The notes under the pieces were generated by a model, which worked only from the letters and a program-made list of their open reading frames with translations, had not been told where the DNA came from and did not search any database. Position numbers and translations under genes: made by a program. Below, piece by piece: positions 1 through 6,104 of a stretch of DNA of 9,812 bases. How positions within the stretch are numbered: position 1 is the first letter of the stretch; each line of letters opens with the position of its first letter. The DNA comes from Phycisphaerae bacterium (lineage in GTDB: Bacteria; Planctomycetota; Phycisphaerae; UBA1845), in NCBI GenBank assembly GCA_021604825.1, contig BQJS01000180.1, positions 1 to 9,812 on the forward strand. The letters are read 5' to 3'.

Positions 1-701
1 CGCTTCCACCGTCGGCAGTTCCGTATCGTGCGAATATTTTCGCGCTCAAGTCGGTCGGCGTCACTCGGATCATCGCGAGTGGGGCGGTCGGAAGTTTGCG
101 CGAGGAGATCGAACCGACGCATCTGGTGATTTGCGACCAGGTCATCGACAAAACGCATCAACGCGTCGGCAGCTTCTTCGACAAGGGCATGGCCGTACAC
201 GTTGAGTGGGCTGAACCATTTTGCCCGACAATGCGTCAGTCATTGCTGGCCGCACGACCCGACGGTGCGACCGTCCACGAGCGCGGTACGTACGTGGTGA
301 TGGAGGGCCCGCAGTTTTCAACCCGTGCCGAATCGCACATGCACCGCGCGTGGGGCGGTGATCTCATCGGCATGACCTGTTGCCCGGAAGCCAAACTCGC
401 CCGCGAAGCCGAAATGTGTTACGCCCTCGTCGCGATGGCCACCGACTATGATTGCTGGCGCGAGTCCGGGCCGGTGACCGACAAACACGCGCTGCTCAAC
501 GAAATCATTGGGCATCTCAACAAGGCGGCTGACAGTGCATTCGCGCTGATTGAGCAGACAGTTAACAACCTGGCAAACGCAGACGCACCGAATTGCCACT
601 GCCAAAACGCTCTCGAATTGGCGATTTGGTCGAACAAGAACAAGGTCGATCCGTCGCTGGTAAAAAAGCTCAAACCGCTGGTTGGCCGGTACTTTGAGTA
701 A
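1..701 (+). CDS. mtnP: S-methyl-5'-thioadenosine phosphorylase, 5'-truncated by the window edge
   Basis: The reading frame is open from the first base (first whole codon at 3-5) to TAA at 699-701, giving 232 visible residues. Family members run about 280-290 residues, so roughly 60-70 N-terminal residues, including the first phosphate-binding loop, lie outside the window. The enzyme splits 5'-methylthioadenosine with phosphate to adenine and methylthioribose-1-phosphate in cytosolic methionine salvage and polyamine by-product recycling. Visible MTAP hallmarks in order: PYRANIFALK near the start, GAVGSLREEI, DQVIDKT, the AEPFCP segment, EGPQFSTRAES, IGMTCCPEAKLAREAE and the purine-site segment ATDYDCW. 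The CHC followed by a short helix at the C-terminus is also seen in bacterial MTAPs. TTG at 96 is only an internal codon, since homology continues upstream of it. The next gene starts 9 nt after the stop on the same strand, so the two are probably co-transcribed. A purine nucleoside phosphorylase of the same fold is less likely given the MTAP-type motifs. Confidence 0.93.
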   Translation, partial: LPPSAVPYRANIFALKSVGVTRIIASGAVGSLREEIEPTHLVICDQVIDKTHQRVGSFFDKGMAVHVEWAEPFCPTMRQSLLAARPDGATVHERGTYVVMEGPQFSTRAESHMHRAWGGDLIGMTCCPEAKLAREAEMCYALVAMATDYDCWRESGPVTDKHALLNEIIGHLNKAADSAFALIEQTVNNLANADAPNCHCQNALELAIWSNKNKVDPSLVKKLKPLVGRYFE

Positions 702-710
702 TCAAACCCA

Positions 711-1994
711 ATGAGCGCGATGACACATCGGGAATTGTTTTGGCTGATCGTTGTATTCTCATGCCATTGCGGTGCTGCTCCAGCATCTCAGCATACCGCT
801 TCACCACTTTCCCCGAATTTTGAAATTCAAATCGACGGCAGCCTGCTCGTTCCGCAACCCGGTTCTCCGATAGGCGGTGACCGTTTCTTGGTGCATTCCG
901 ATTCAAAAATTGGCGTTCATTCAGCGCGCGATGGTTCGTTGATGCACGCGACTTCGAATCAATATCCGAATACGCCGCGTTGGATTGGCGGTGACGAAGA
1001 TCGATTCATATTGGCGTCCCTGTTTGAAATCAGGGGGCATCGACTCAAGGGCGAACCGTTGACGTGGACGATCACCAAATCAAATCGACGCAGCGACCCC
1101 GACCCTGAGAACAACAACCCGATTCGGCAGACTATTACTCTCGACGACGATGTGATTGTGCTGTTCGACAACGGACATATTCAGCGATTGCATGGTTCCA
1201 CTGACTCGCGTGTATGGGAGCAGACCCTAGAACCCAAGCCAGCCGGCGGAGTTTCCCTCGACGGCACCACGATGACGTATCTCGCCCGCAGCAAGCAAGG
1301 CGAATCGATCCACGTATTCGATTCGGCGACGGGTAAACGGCGATCCGCATATAATCTGCCAAGAGGTGACGCAGTTCTGGATCAATTTCCAGGCGAAGCG
1401 ACGACCGTGCTTCAGACAGCCGACGGATTCATCGGAATTCATTCGCAAATGGGTCAGCAATCGTGGCGCATCGGTGGGCAGTCGCGATTGTCCGAAGGGC
1501 ACGCCGTCGCCGACTCCAGCGGCATTTACGCCAGCGTCGACGGTCAGCAGGTCGTCAAGTTTTCACGCGAAACCGGCGAGCGCGTTTGGCGATTTGAGGG
1601 AATTGGTGTCAACCCACCGGCCCGCGTCACCATGTCCGTCAACAACCGGTTCATTCTCGTTCGCAGCGGCGGTTTCTTGCAGGTGCTTGATTCGACAAAT
1701 GGCATGCACATCGGACGTGTTGAGTGTTTGGGGCGCGAGCGAATCCACGTCACGGGCCTGTTGAACGAAACGCTCTACGCATTGGTCAAACCGATACGCA
1801 AAGAGTCGATGTGGCGGCTTGAAGTCTTGGGGTTGTCGGGCAAAGCAAGCAAGAACCGCAGCGATAAGCACTACTTCCTGCCGTCGTTTCCCGACTTCAA
1901 TGAGGCGACGATGATAGGCGACACAATCGTCGTGCACGATGGCAACCGCGTTCTAGGATTCAAATTGCCACGCCGTCAGGCGACCGGCGGCTGA
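711..1994 (+). CDS. Exported PQQ-type/BamB-like beta-propeller protein
   Basis: This is a 427-residue protein of unknown specific role. Residues 9-26 form a hydrophobic export signal (LFWLIVVFSCHCGAAPAS). Cleavage after the APA near residue 25 would suit signal peptidase I; the VFSC at 15-18 is a poor lipobox, so a lipoprotein is possible but not favoured. The rest is a series of about seven or eight short beta-blade repeats that include the PQQ/WD-like pattern of a hydrophobic strand, D/S-x-x-T/N-G, then a strand, for example HVFDSATGKR near 201-210, KFSRETGERVWRF near 283-295 and QVLDSTNG near 324-331. No catalytic residues are recognisable, so a scaffold or binding role at the cell envelope is inferred. 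ATG at 711 follows the mtnP stop by 9 nt; ATG at 720 is an alternative start, and neither has a strong ribosome-binding site. TGA at 1992-1994 lies inside the 3' end of the convergent fpg gene. Confidence 0.75.
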   Translation: MSAMTHRELFWLIVVFSCHCGAAPASQHTASPLSPNFEIQIDGSLLVPQPGSPIGGDRFLVHSDSKIGVHSARDGSLMHATSNQYPNTPRWIGGDEDRFILASLFEIRGHRLKGEPLTWTITKSNRRSDPDPENNNPIRQTITLDDDVIVLFDNGHIQRLHGSTDSRVWEQTLEPKPAGGVSLDGTTMTYLARSKQGESIHVFDSATGKRRSAYNLPRGDAVLDQFPGEATTVLQTADGFIGIHSQMGQQSWRIGGQSRLSEGHAVADSSGIYASVDGQQVVKFSRETGERVWRFEGIGVNPPARVTMSVNNRFILVRSGGFLQVLDSTNGMHIGRVECLGRERIHVTGLLNETLYALVKPIRKESMWRLEVLGLSGKASKNRSDKHYFLPSFPDFNEATMIGDTIVVHDGNRVLGFKLPRRQATGG

Positions 1995-2797
1995 CACATG
2001 GGGCAAACGAAACTGCTTCTGCCCGCGGCTTGCATTCTTTGGATGGGCACTTTGCACGTTCGGCAATTCTCGCCCTCGTGCCCGTAGACGCGGAGCCGAC
2101 TTTGAAAGTTGCCAGGTCCATCGGGATGCAGGTAGTTGATGATGGTCGTGCCTTCATATTCGATGGCTTCGGAAAGCACGCGCTTGATTGCACGCAGTAG
2201 CCGCCCAACCTGTTTCGCGTCGAGATCGGCAGCTGACGTCAGCGGGTGGATGCCAGCCCGAAAGAGCGATTCGTCCGCGTAAATGTTGCCTAATCCTGCG
2301 ATGTACTTCTGATCCAACAATAGCGCCTTGATCTGACGGTTCCGCTCGCAGATTTTGCGAAACTGCGCCGGCGTGACGTCTGTCGGCTCCGGTCCCAAGC
2401 CGTCAATCCCCACAGGCTCGCATCCGTTTTCACGTTTGAAGAATCCGAATCCGCCGAATCGTCGGGCGTCGTTGAAGCGCAATTCCCGTTGGCCATCGCC
2501 GAGTCGAATGCGCAGATGCGTGTGCTTCTCAACTGGAATTGCCGTGTCGCAAATGCTGAGTCGTCCGGTCATGCCTAAGAAAAAGACAATACCGCTGCCG
2601 CCTTCGATTTCGAGAAAAGGACGCTTGCCCCGTCGATCGACGTCCGTAATCGAGGCGTTCAGCATGCGTTGCAGACTGCGATAGGACCCGTGCCGAATCA
2701 CGTCGCGCCGGCAATGGAGCACCTTGGAAAAATGCTTGCCCTGTAATTCGCGGCGCAGGTGGCGGGTGATGGTTTCGGCTTCGGGCAGCTCTGGCAT
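1976..2797 (-). CDS. mutM: Formamidopyrimidine-DNA glycosylase / AP lyase (canonical Fpg)
   Basis: This 273-residue protein is the usual Fpg length. It excises 8-oxoguanine and formamidopyrimidines from DNA and cleaves the resulting abasic site by beta/delta elimination. Seen in the sequence: MPELPEAET with the catalytic Pro2 and Glu3, Lys58 in RRGKR (the conserved beta-hairpin lysine), Met76 in FLGMTG and Arg-Arg-Phe at 112-114 in NDARRFGG, which fill the void left by the flipped base. The helix-two-turn-helix segment AGLGNIYADE lies at 167-176, then NFQSRLRVYG, and a C-terminal zinc finger with Cys 245, 248, 265 and 268 (C-x2-C-x16-C-x2-C). The frame stays open about 600 nt further upstream, but that extension is antisense to the neighbouring glycosylase and lacks family similarity. 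The ATG at 2797 begins exactly at the invariant MPELPE, so it is the start. No ribosome-binding site is visible, which fits a leaderless transcript. The 3' end overlaps the convergent propeller gene by 19 bp. Confidence 0.96.
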   Translation of the reverse strand: MPELPEAETITRHLRRELQGKHFSKVLHCRRDVIRHGSYRSLQRMLNASITDVDRRGKRPFLEIEGGSGIVFFLGMTGRLSICDTAIPVEKHTHLRIRLGDGQRELRFNDARRFGGFGFFKRENGCEPVGIDGLGPEPTDVTPAQFRKICERNRQIKALLLDQKYIAGLGNIYADESLFRAGIHPLTSAADLDAKQVGRLLRAIKRVLSEAIEYEGTTIINYLHPDGPGNFQSRLRVYGHEGENCRTCKVPIQRMQAAGRSSFVCPMCQPPVA

Positions 2798-2875
2798 CGG
2801 AGTATCGTATGTCGTGTGGCTAAATGGGCAAACGGTTTGATACGTTGGTTGGGTCGGACGTAAGATGACACGGAT
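2798..2875. promoter_or_regulatory. Divergent promoter region between two glycosylase genes
   Basis: This 78-bp spacer separates two start codons that face away from each other. For the + gene a possible -35 TTGATA (2837-2842) and -10 TAAGAT (2861-2866) are 18 nt apart. For the - gene a possible -35 TTGCCC (complement of 2826-2831) and -10 TACGAT (complement of 2804-2809) are 16 nt apart. Both would start transcription within a few bases of the ATG, which agrees with the missing ribosome-binding sites. The inverted repeat CAAAC-G-GTTTG (2829-2839) sits between and overlaps the two -35 boxes, near the centre of the spacer, and could be an operator. Box matches are four or five of six and were found by eye. 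Confidence 0.35.
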
Positions 2876-3754
2876 ATGCCTGAATTGCCGGACGTTACAA
2901 TCTACGTTGAAGCACTCCGACGCCATGTGGTAGGTGCGAAGGTACTCGACGTTCGCATTCGTAACCCGTTCCTTGTTCGCACCGTCGATCCACCGCTCGA
3001 CGCCATCGTTGGAAAATCGATCGAAGACGTTGAGCGCTTCGGCAAGCGGATCGTTTTGGCTGTCGAAGGTGACTTGTTCGTCGTGATCCACCTGATGATC
3101 GCCGGGCGGTTGCTGTGGCGGGGGCCCAAGGCGAAGGTTCCAGCCAAGATTGGCTTGCTGGCGTTGGATTTTGAACACGGGTCGTTGATTCTCACCGAAG
3201 CTGGTACCAAGCGGCGGGCATCGATCCACGTCGCATGCGGCCGCGAAGCGCTTAGCACGCATGATCCGGGCGGACTGGAAGTAATCGAATCGTCCATTGA
3301 AGAATTCGCGAGCCGATTGCGCAGTCAGAATCACACGATCAAGAGAGCGCTGACCGACCCAAAGCTGCTTTCGGGAATTGGCAACGCGTATAGCGACGAG
3401 ATTCTTCATGCGGCGAAGCTGTCACCGATGCTTTGGACATCGCGGCTGGACGACGATCAAATCAAACGATTGCATGATGCCGTGCGATCGGTGTTGATTG
3501 AATGGACCGATCGATTGCGGGAACAATTCGGCGAACGGTTTCCGGACAAAGGGGAGATTACTGCCCATCGCGAAGACTTTGCGGTGCACAACCGATTCGG
3601 CAAGCCCTGCCTCAAGTGTGGTGCGACGGTGCAGCGCATTCGGTACAAGGATCGCGAAACAAATTACTGCCCGACGTGTCAGACAGGCGGCAAGAAACTG
3701 TCGGATCGATCGCTGGCCCGTTTGCTCAAGGACGATTGGCAGGATTGCGATTAG
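2876..3754 (+). CDS. Fpg/Nei-family DNA glycosylase, non-canonical paralogue
   Basis: This 292-residue base-excision repair enzyme belongs to the Fpg/Nei (H2TH) superfamily but to a different branch from the gene next door. It keeps the N-terminal MPELPD with catalytic Pro2 and Glu3, the beta-hairpin Lys57 in RFGKR, the helix-two-turn-helix segment SGIGNAYSDE at 166-175 with Asn170, and the zinc finger with Cys 245, 248, 265 and 268. It differs where Fpg carries the void-filling residues: HLMIAGR replaces HLGMTGR, and the DARRFG loop is replaced by EAGTKRRASIH (108-118). After the finger there is a basic tail ending in LLKDDWQDCD. Substrate choice therefore probably differs from classical 8-oxoguanine removal; oxidised pyrimidines or other lesions are possible but cannot be read from the sequence. 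Start ATG at 2876 is fixed by the required Pro2. It reads divergently from the Fpg gene, and its stop is 70 nt from the end of the convergent membrane-protein gene. Confidence 0.9.
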   Translation: MPELPDVTIYVEALRRHVVGAKVLDVRIRNPFLVRTVDPPLDAIVGKSIEDVERFGKRIVLAVEGDLFVVIHLMIAGRLLWRGPKAKVPAKIGLLALDFEHGSLILTEAGTKRRASIHVACGREALSTHDPGGLEVIESSIEEFASRLRSQNHTIKRALTDPKLLSGIGNAYSDEILHAAKLSPMLWTSRLDDDQIKRLHDAVRSVLIEWTDRLREQFGERFPDKGEITAHREDFAVHNRFGKPCLKCGATVQRIRYKDRETNYCPTCQTGGKKLSDRSLARLLKDDWQDCD

Positions 3755-3788
3755 TGCGTCGCTGGTCCTAGTCATTGTTTCGCGAATT

Positions 3789-3805
3789 GGTGGGCACGGC
3801 CCACC
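3789..3805. repeat. Perfect 7-bp hairpin between convergent genes
   Basis: GGTGGGC (3789-3795) and GCCCACC (3799-3805) are exact inverse complements around a 3-nt ACG loop. The hairpin lies in the 70-nt space between the stop of the + glycosylase gene (3754) and the stop of the - membrane-protein gene (3825), so it could end transcription from both sides. Neither strand has a run of T after the stem, so it is not a textbook intrinsic terminator. The GC-rich palindrome could equally be one copy of a dispersed genomic repeat. Confidence 0.5.
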
Positions 3806-3824
3806 CTGCGTGCGAGGTGAATGG

Positions 3825-4208
3825 CTATTCTTGTCGCATACGCAATCGCATCAACCCACCGATGACGCTGCATGGCAACAATGCGGCGAGAAACGACAAG
3901 TGGTACCAGATGGGCATGATGTTCCAGTATTGCATCTGCACGAACACGCCAACTGCGAGCAGGACGACGCCGAGAACGGCAACTGGTGTCATTGATTTTC
4001 CCGCCGCCACGATCATCGTGATGTAGCCCGATACCAGCGACACCAGAATCGCGATGCCCAGAATGCCGACGAGTATGGACGTGTTCGACGTCGTACCACT
4101 GGCTTCGAATGCATTTGGCATCGACGCTTGCAGGGCGGCATTGCTACCCAGCCACAAAGCCGTCCAGATGATGAATCCGATCACGACGGAAAGAATGTAG
4201 CGACCCAT
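3825..4208 (-). CDS. Small four-helix integral membrane protein, function unknown
   Basis: This 127-residue protein is almost wholly hydrophobic. Four likely membrane helices are at about 4-22, 44-69, 74-91 and 100-122, joined by short polar loops, with an RLRMRQE basic end after the last helix that is probably cytoplasmic. I do not recognise the family and see no catalytic or metal-binding motif. The frame could begin five codons earlier at GTG (4223), but that codon lies within the ribosome-binding sequence GGGAG (complement of 4217-4221), which sits 8 nt before ATG 4208, so 4208 is preferred. The gene stands alone: the upstream gene on the same strand ends 167 nt away beyond a pair of hairpins, and the downstream neighbour is convergent. 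It is likely real given the clean start signal and consistent hydropathy. Confidence 0.7.
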   Translation of the reverse strand: MGRYILSVVIGFIIWTALWLGSNAALQASMPNAFEASGTTSNTSILVGILGIAILVSLVSGYITMIVAAGKSMTPVAVLGVVLLAVGVFVQMQYWNIMPIWYHLSFLAALLPCSVIGGLMRLRMRQE

Positions 4209-4216
4209 TTTTGTTA

Positions 4217-4221
4217 CTCCC
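4217..4221 (-). promoter_or_regulatory. Ribosome-binding site deciding the start of the membrane protein
   Basis: On the minus strand GGGAG lies 8 nt before ATG 4208. It overlaps the alternative GTG start at 4223 region, which argues against that longer form. Confidence 0.6.
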
Positions 4222-4275
4222 ACAGAGGAAAATGATACAGGTAATCACAATGCTGAATTGGTGATATTTCTAGCC

Positions 4276-4348
4276 GTGCCACTGCTCTGTGAGCAGTGCG
4301 TTTCCCACGCCCCTCGATCTGTCGGCACTGCTCACAAAGCAGTGACAC
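4276..4348. repeat. Inverted pair of hairpin-forming repeats (REP-like); possible terminator
   Basis: Two 25-nt units, 4276-4300 and 4324-4348, are inverted copies of each other with about 22 of 25 positions matching and 23 nt between them. Each unit is itself a hairpin: CACTGCT/AGCAGTG arms at 4280-4286 and 4292-4298 around CTGTG, and the same arms at 4326-4332 and 4338-4344 around CACAA. The whole can therefore fold as two small hairpins or one long stem. It lies 28 nt downstream of the DUF4287-DUF5655 gene stop on the minus strand, where it could end that operon. The arrangement resembles paired REP elements (BIMEs); from memory, similar short palindromes recur in planctomycete intergenic regions, but this was not checked. 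Confidence 0.65.
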
Positions 4349-4375
4349 AGGCGATTCAAGATACGCCCTCTTGCT

Positions 4376-4948
4376 TTAACCCTCGATGCGCTTCCACGCG
4401 GCTTTGAGTGATTTGGTAAGTTCGGCGCCGATGTCTGCTTTTTCTTTGACGACCAGCATGTGGCCGATGCGTGGCATCGCTCCGAGCGATTTCGCTTTTT
4501 CGAGTTTGCCTGCGAACGGCGCATCGCCCATGTCGAACCCAACGCGGATTTCTTTGGACTTAATCGTCGCGACGGCGAACTCACGCTTGCCTCGAAACGA
4601 GACGTAGGTCTTGGTCGGGTGGACTTCGACCTTGGGGTTCCATTTGAGGACGGCTTTCTCGACGGCTTCGTATAGCGGTCGCATCGCCTCTTTGCCCGCA
4701 AGCTGGTTGTCGAGCAGGTTTCCCGCGTCGGCATAGACCGGCTTGCCACCGTTGAGGTGAACGCCGACTGCGACGCTGGCGTAATTGTGCTTGAGGCCAT
4801 GCTCGGTCTTGAGCCACTTGATCATGTCGTTGCGCTTTTCGACGCCGCACTTTTTCAATCGCGTCGACCAGGTTTTGAGCGTCGCGCCGGTTTCATTCTT
4901 CATCGCGTCGATGATTTTTTGTTCCATTTCTTGAGACGACAATGCCAC
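4376..4948 (-). CDS. DUF4287-DUF5655 two-domain protein
   Basis: This 190-residue cytosolic protein has two recognisable domains of unknown function. Residues about 8-55 match the DUF4287 pattern (a helical module with TGATLKTWSTRLKK, then a WLKTEHGLKHNYAS signature). Residues about 85-188 match DUF5655 (VHPTKTYVSFRGKREFAVA, then the RVGFDMG strand and a final helix). The joined form is common in bacteria and its biochemical role is unknown. The start is GTG at 4948, supported by GGAG 7 nt upstream; the inner ATG at residue 8 lacks such a site. It begins 22 nt after the SRPBCC gene stop and is the last gene of a probable three-gene operon headed by an ArsR-type repressor. A hairpin pair follows downstream. 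Nothing in the sequence gives a ligand or enzymatic residue that I can defend. The operon context suggests a role in the same response as the SRPBCC protein. Confidence 0.85.
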   Translation of the reverse strand: MALSSQEMEQKIIDAMKNETGATLKTWSTRLKKCGVEKRNDMIKWLKTEHGLKHNYASVAVGVHLNGGKPVYADAGNLLDNQLAGKEAMRPLYEAVEKAVLKWNPKVEVHPTKTYVSFRGKREFAVATIKSKEIRVGFDMGDAPFAGKLEKAKSLGAMPRIGHMLVVKEKADIGAELTKSLKAAWKRIEG

Positions 4949-4955
4949 GGTGATT

Positions 4956-4959
4956 CTCC
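4956..4959 (-). promoter_or_regulatory. Ribosome-binding site supporting a GTG start
   Basis: On the minus strand GGAG sits 7 nt before GTG 4948, in the 22-nt gap after the SRPBCC gene. It decides for the GTG over the internal ATG. Confidence 0.6.
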
Positions 4960-4970
4960 AAGAAGTTTCG

Positions 4971-5483
4971 TTATTCTTGCCAATGCTCGCTGCGGGTCCG
5001 CTTAGGATTGAGCGGGGCCATCAACTTGAACAGCACATACAACATACGGACACCAAACGATGGCTTGCCTGTTTCGACGATCGACTTGAGCGTGCCCGTG
5101 ATCATCTTCGCACCGCTGACCATTTGCTTCGCCGACTTGGTGCCTTCGACAAGGTCTTCGATGATGAGCGAGAATTCAACCTGTCCGCCGAGGTCCTTCA
5201 ATTCGTAGATCACCTTGCAGGGTGGATCGTCGATATTGGTGAATTGGAATGTGTGCGAATAAAGGTGGGGCGGATCGAAATCAACGACTTCACCGACCAC
5301 CCCGGTGTACTTCCCGTTGGCCGACCGCATGAAAATCTTCGCGCCCGGTTTGAGGCCTGATGTATGAAGCCGCATATCGAACATGCACTTTTGCACTTCA
5401 TCGGTCTTGGTAATTTCGCGCCACACCTGTTCCAGCGTGCCGTTGATGGTGACGGTCGAGACCGATCGAATCGTGTTGGCCAT
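4971..5483 (-). CDS. AHSA1/SRPBCC-domain (START-like) protein
   Basis: This 170-residue protein carries a START/Bet v 1-like helix-grip domain of the AHSA1 type over most of its length. Evidence is the opening strand STVTINGTLEQVWREIT, the pocket-forming stretch SGLKPGAKI with GEVVDFDPPHLYSHTF, an antiparallel strand with KVIYELKDLGGQVEFSLI, and a long C-terminal helix beginning near SAKQMVSG. Such domains bind small hydrophobic ligands; the ligand here is unknown. A further basic, hydrophobic tail after the final helix (VLFKLMAPLNPKRTRSEH) is a little longer than in the simplest family members. ATG at 5483 has GGAG 7 nt upstream, inside the last codons of the ArsR gene, and the gap between the two genes is only 4 nt. 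That points to translational coupling. The frame stays open further upstream, but the extension overlaps the ArsR coding sequence. ArsR plus AHSA1 pairs are a frequent arrangement in bacteria. Confidence 0.88.
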   Translation of the reverse strand: MANTIRSVSTVTINGTLEQVWREITKTDEVQKCMFDMRLHTSGLKPGAKIFMRSANGKYTGVVGEVVDFDPPHLYSHTFQFTNIDDPPCKVIYELKDLGGQVEFSLIIEDLVEGTKSAKQMVSGAKMITGTLKSIVETGKPSFGVRMLYVLFKLMAPLNPKRTRSEHWQE

Positions 5484-5487
5484 TGGG

Positions 5488-5928
5488 TTACTCCGATTTC
5501 TCTGATGCGTTGTCTTGCTGATTGATACGTTTTGGTGCGCCGATCTTCGCCGATCGTGCGGGTCTGCGCTTTGACTGCCGCTCATCGCGTTCGCCTTCAG
5601 CCGGCATACCAGCTTCGATTTTGTATTTGATCTGCGTCATCTTCTTAGCCCAGACGGCGCTGTATTCCGTGGTCCAGCGATCGTAGATCATGCGAATCGG
5701 CACAGCGTTGTGGAACAGGTGTCGCGTCCGCCCGTTCTTGCGCGAGACGACCAGCTTCGCTGCCTCCAGAACCTGCAAGTGCTTCATCACGCCGATGCGA
5801 CTCATTTCAAAAAACGCACAAACGTCGTTGACGCAAAATCCCGGGTTGTCTTTAAGGATGTCCAGCATCCGCCGCCGCACAGGATTGGCCAACGCCACAA
5901 ACACCGCATCCATCGAGTCCGATTTCAT
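5488..5928 (-). CDS. ArsR-family winged-helix transcriptional repressor
   Basis: This 146-residue protein has an N-terminal winged helix-turn-helix at about 6-75: DAVFVALANPVRRRMLDIL, then the recognition helix MSRIGVMKHLQVLE (42-55), and the wing VVSRKNGRTRHL. The VPIRMIYDRWTTEYSAVWA segment (76-93) is typical of the subgroup that sits next to AHSA1/SRPBCC genes. Cys32 and Cys37 are not in the ELCVCDL metal site, so it is probably not a classical arsenic/metal sensor. The final 40 or so residues are basic and low-complexity (RQSKRRPARSAKIG and onward), longer than usual for this group. ATG at 5928 is taken as the start; ATG at 5913 begins at the conserved MDAVF and is a real alternative, as neither has a ribosome-binding site. 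It is the first gene of the operon with the SRPBCC and DUF4287-DUF5655 genes and very likely represses its own promoter. Confidence 0.9.
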   Translation of the reverse strand: MKSDSMDAVFVALANPVRRRMLDILKDNPGFCVNDVCAFFEMSRIGVMKHLQVLEAAKLVVSRKNGRTRHLFHNAVPIRMIYDRWTTEYSAVWAKKMTQIKYKIEAGMPAEGERDERQSKRRPARSAKIGAPKRINQQDNASEKSE

Positions 5929-5930
5929 AA

Positions 5931-5968
5931 GTAAGTAAAAGGTTACATAAAAGCACAGGCGATGTCAA
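5931..5968 (-). promoter_or_regulatory. Probable ArsR-operon promoter with overlapping operator-like dyad
   Basis: On the minus strand a perfect -35 box TTGACA (complement of 5963-5968) is followed after 17 nt by TAACCT (complement of 5940-5945), a weak -10. The predicted transcript would start about five bases before ATG 5928, giving an almost leaderless message. The sequence GTAACCTTTTACTTAC (complement of 5931-5946) overlaps the -10. Its outer four bases are inversely repeated (GTAA/TTAC), with one full half-site GTAACC and one degraded half. It is the natural place for the ArsR-type protein to bind. The box choice is by eye; the operator is inferred. Confidence 0.45.
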
Positions 5969-6104
5969 GCCAGATTTTAAGGTGATCTCGCCTTTGAGAA
6001 GGCTTTGCCTCTAAACCTATTTCAAGAAGTGATTTACGGAGAACGTTGGCGTGCCTAAGATCGTTTAGCGAACGGCGCTATTTAATTGTGTTGCGAGCAT
6101 TCTG

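Noticed and set aside
2798..3409. Upstream extension of the Fpg reading frame (about 200 more codons on the minus strand)
   Set aside because: It is antisense to the second glycosylase gene, has no family similarity, and Fpg must begin at MPELPE for Pro2 to be the catalytic N-terminus.
3498..4026. Overlapping + strand frames running from the glycosylase gene into the membrane-protein region
   Set aside because: They cross the 3' end of one gene and lie antisense to another, with no start signal and no protein pattern.
4276..4348. CRISPR array
   Set aside because: Only two units, inverted rather than direct, with a single 23-nt spacer and no cas genes nearby.
6066..6080. TAGCG-N5-CGCTA inverted repeat upstream of the small membrane ORF as an operator
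   Set aside because: Five-base arms are too short to support a site without conservation data.
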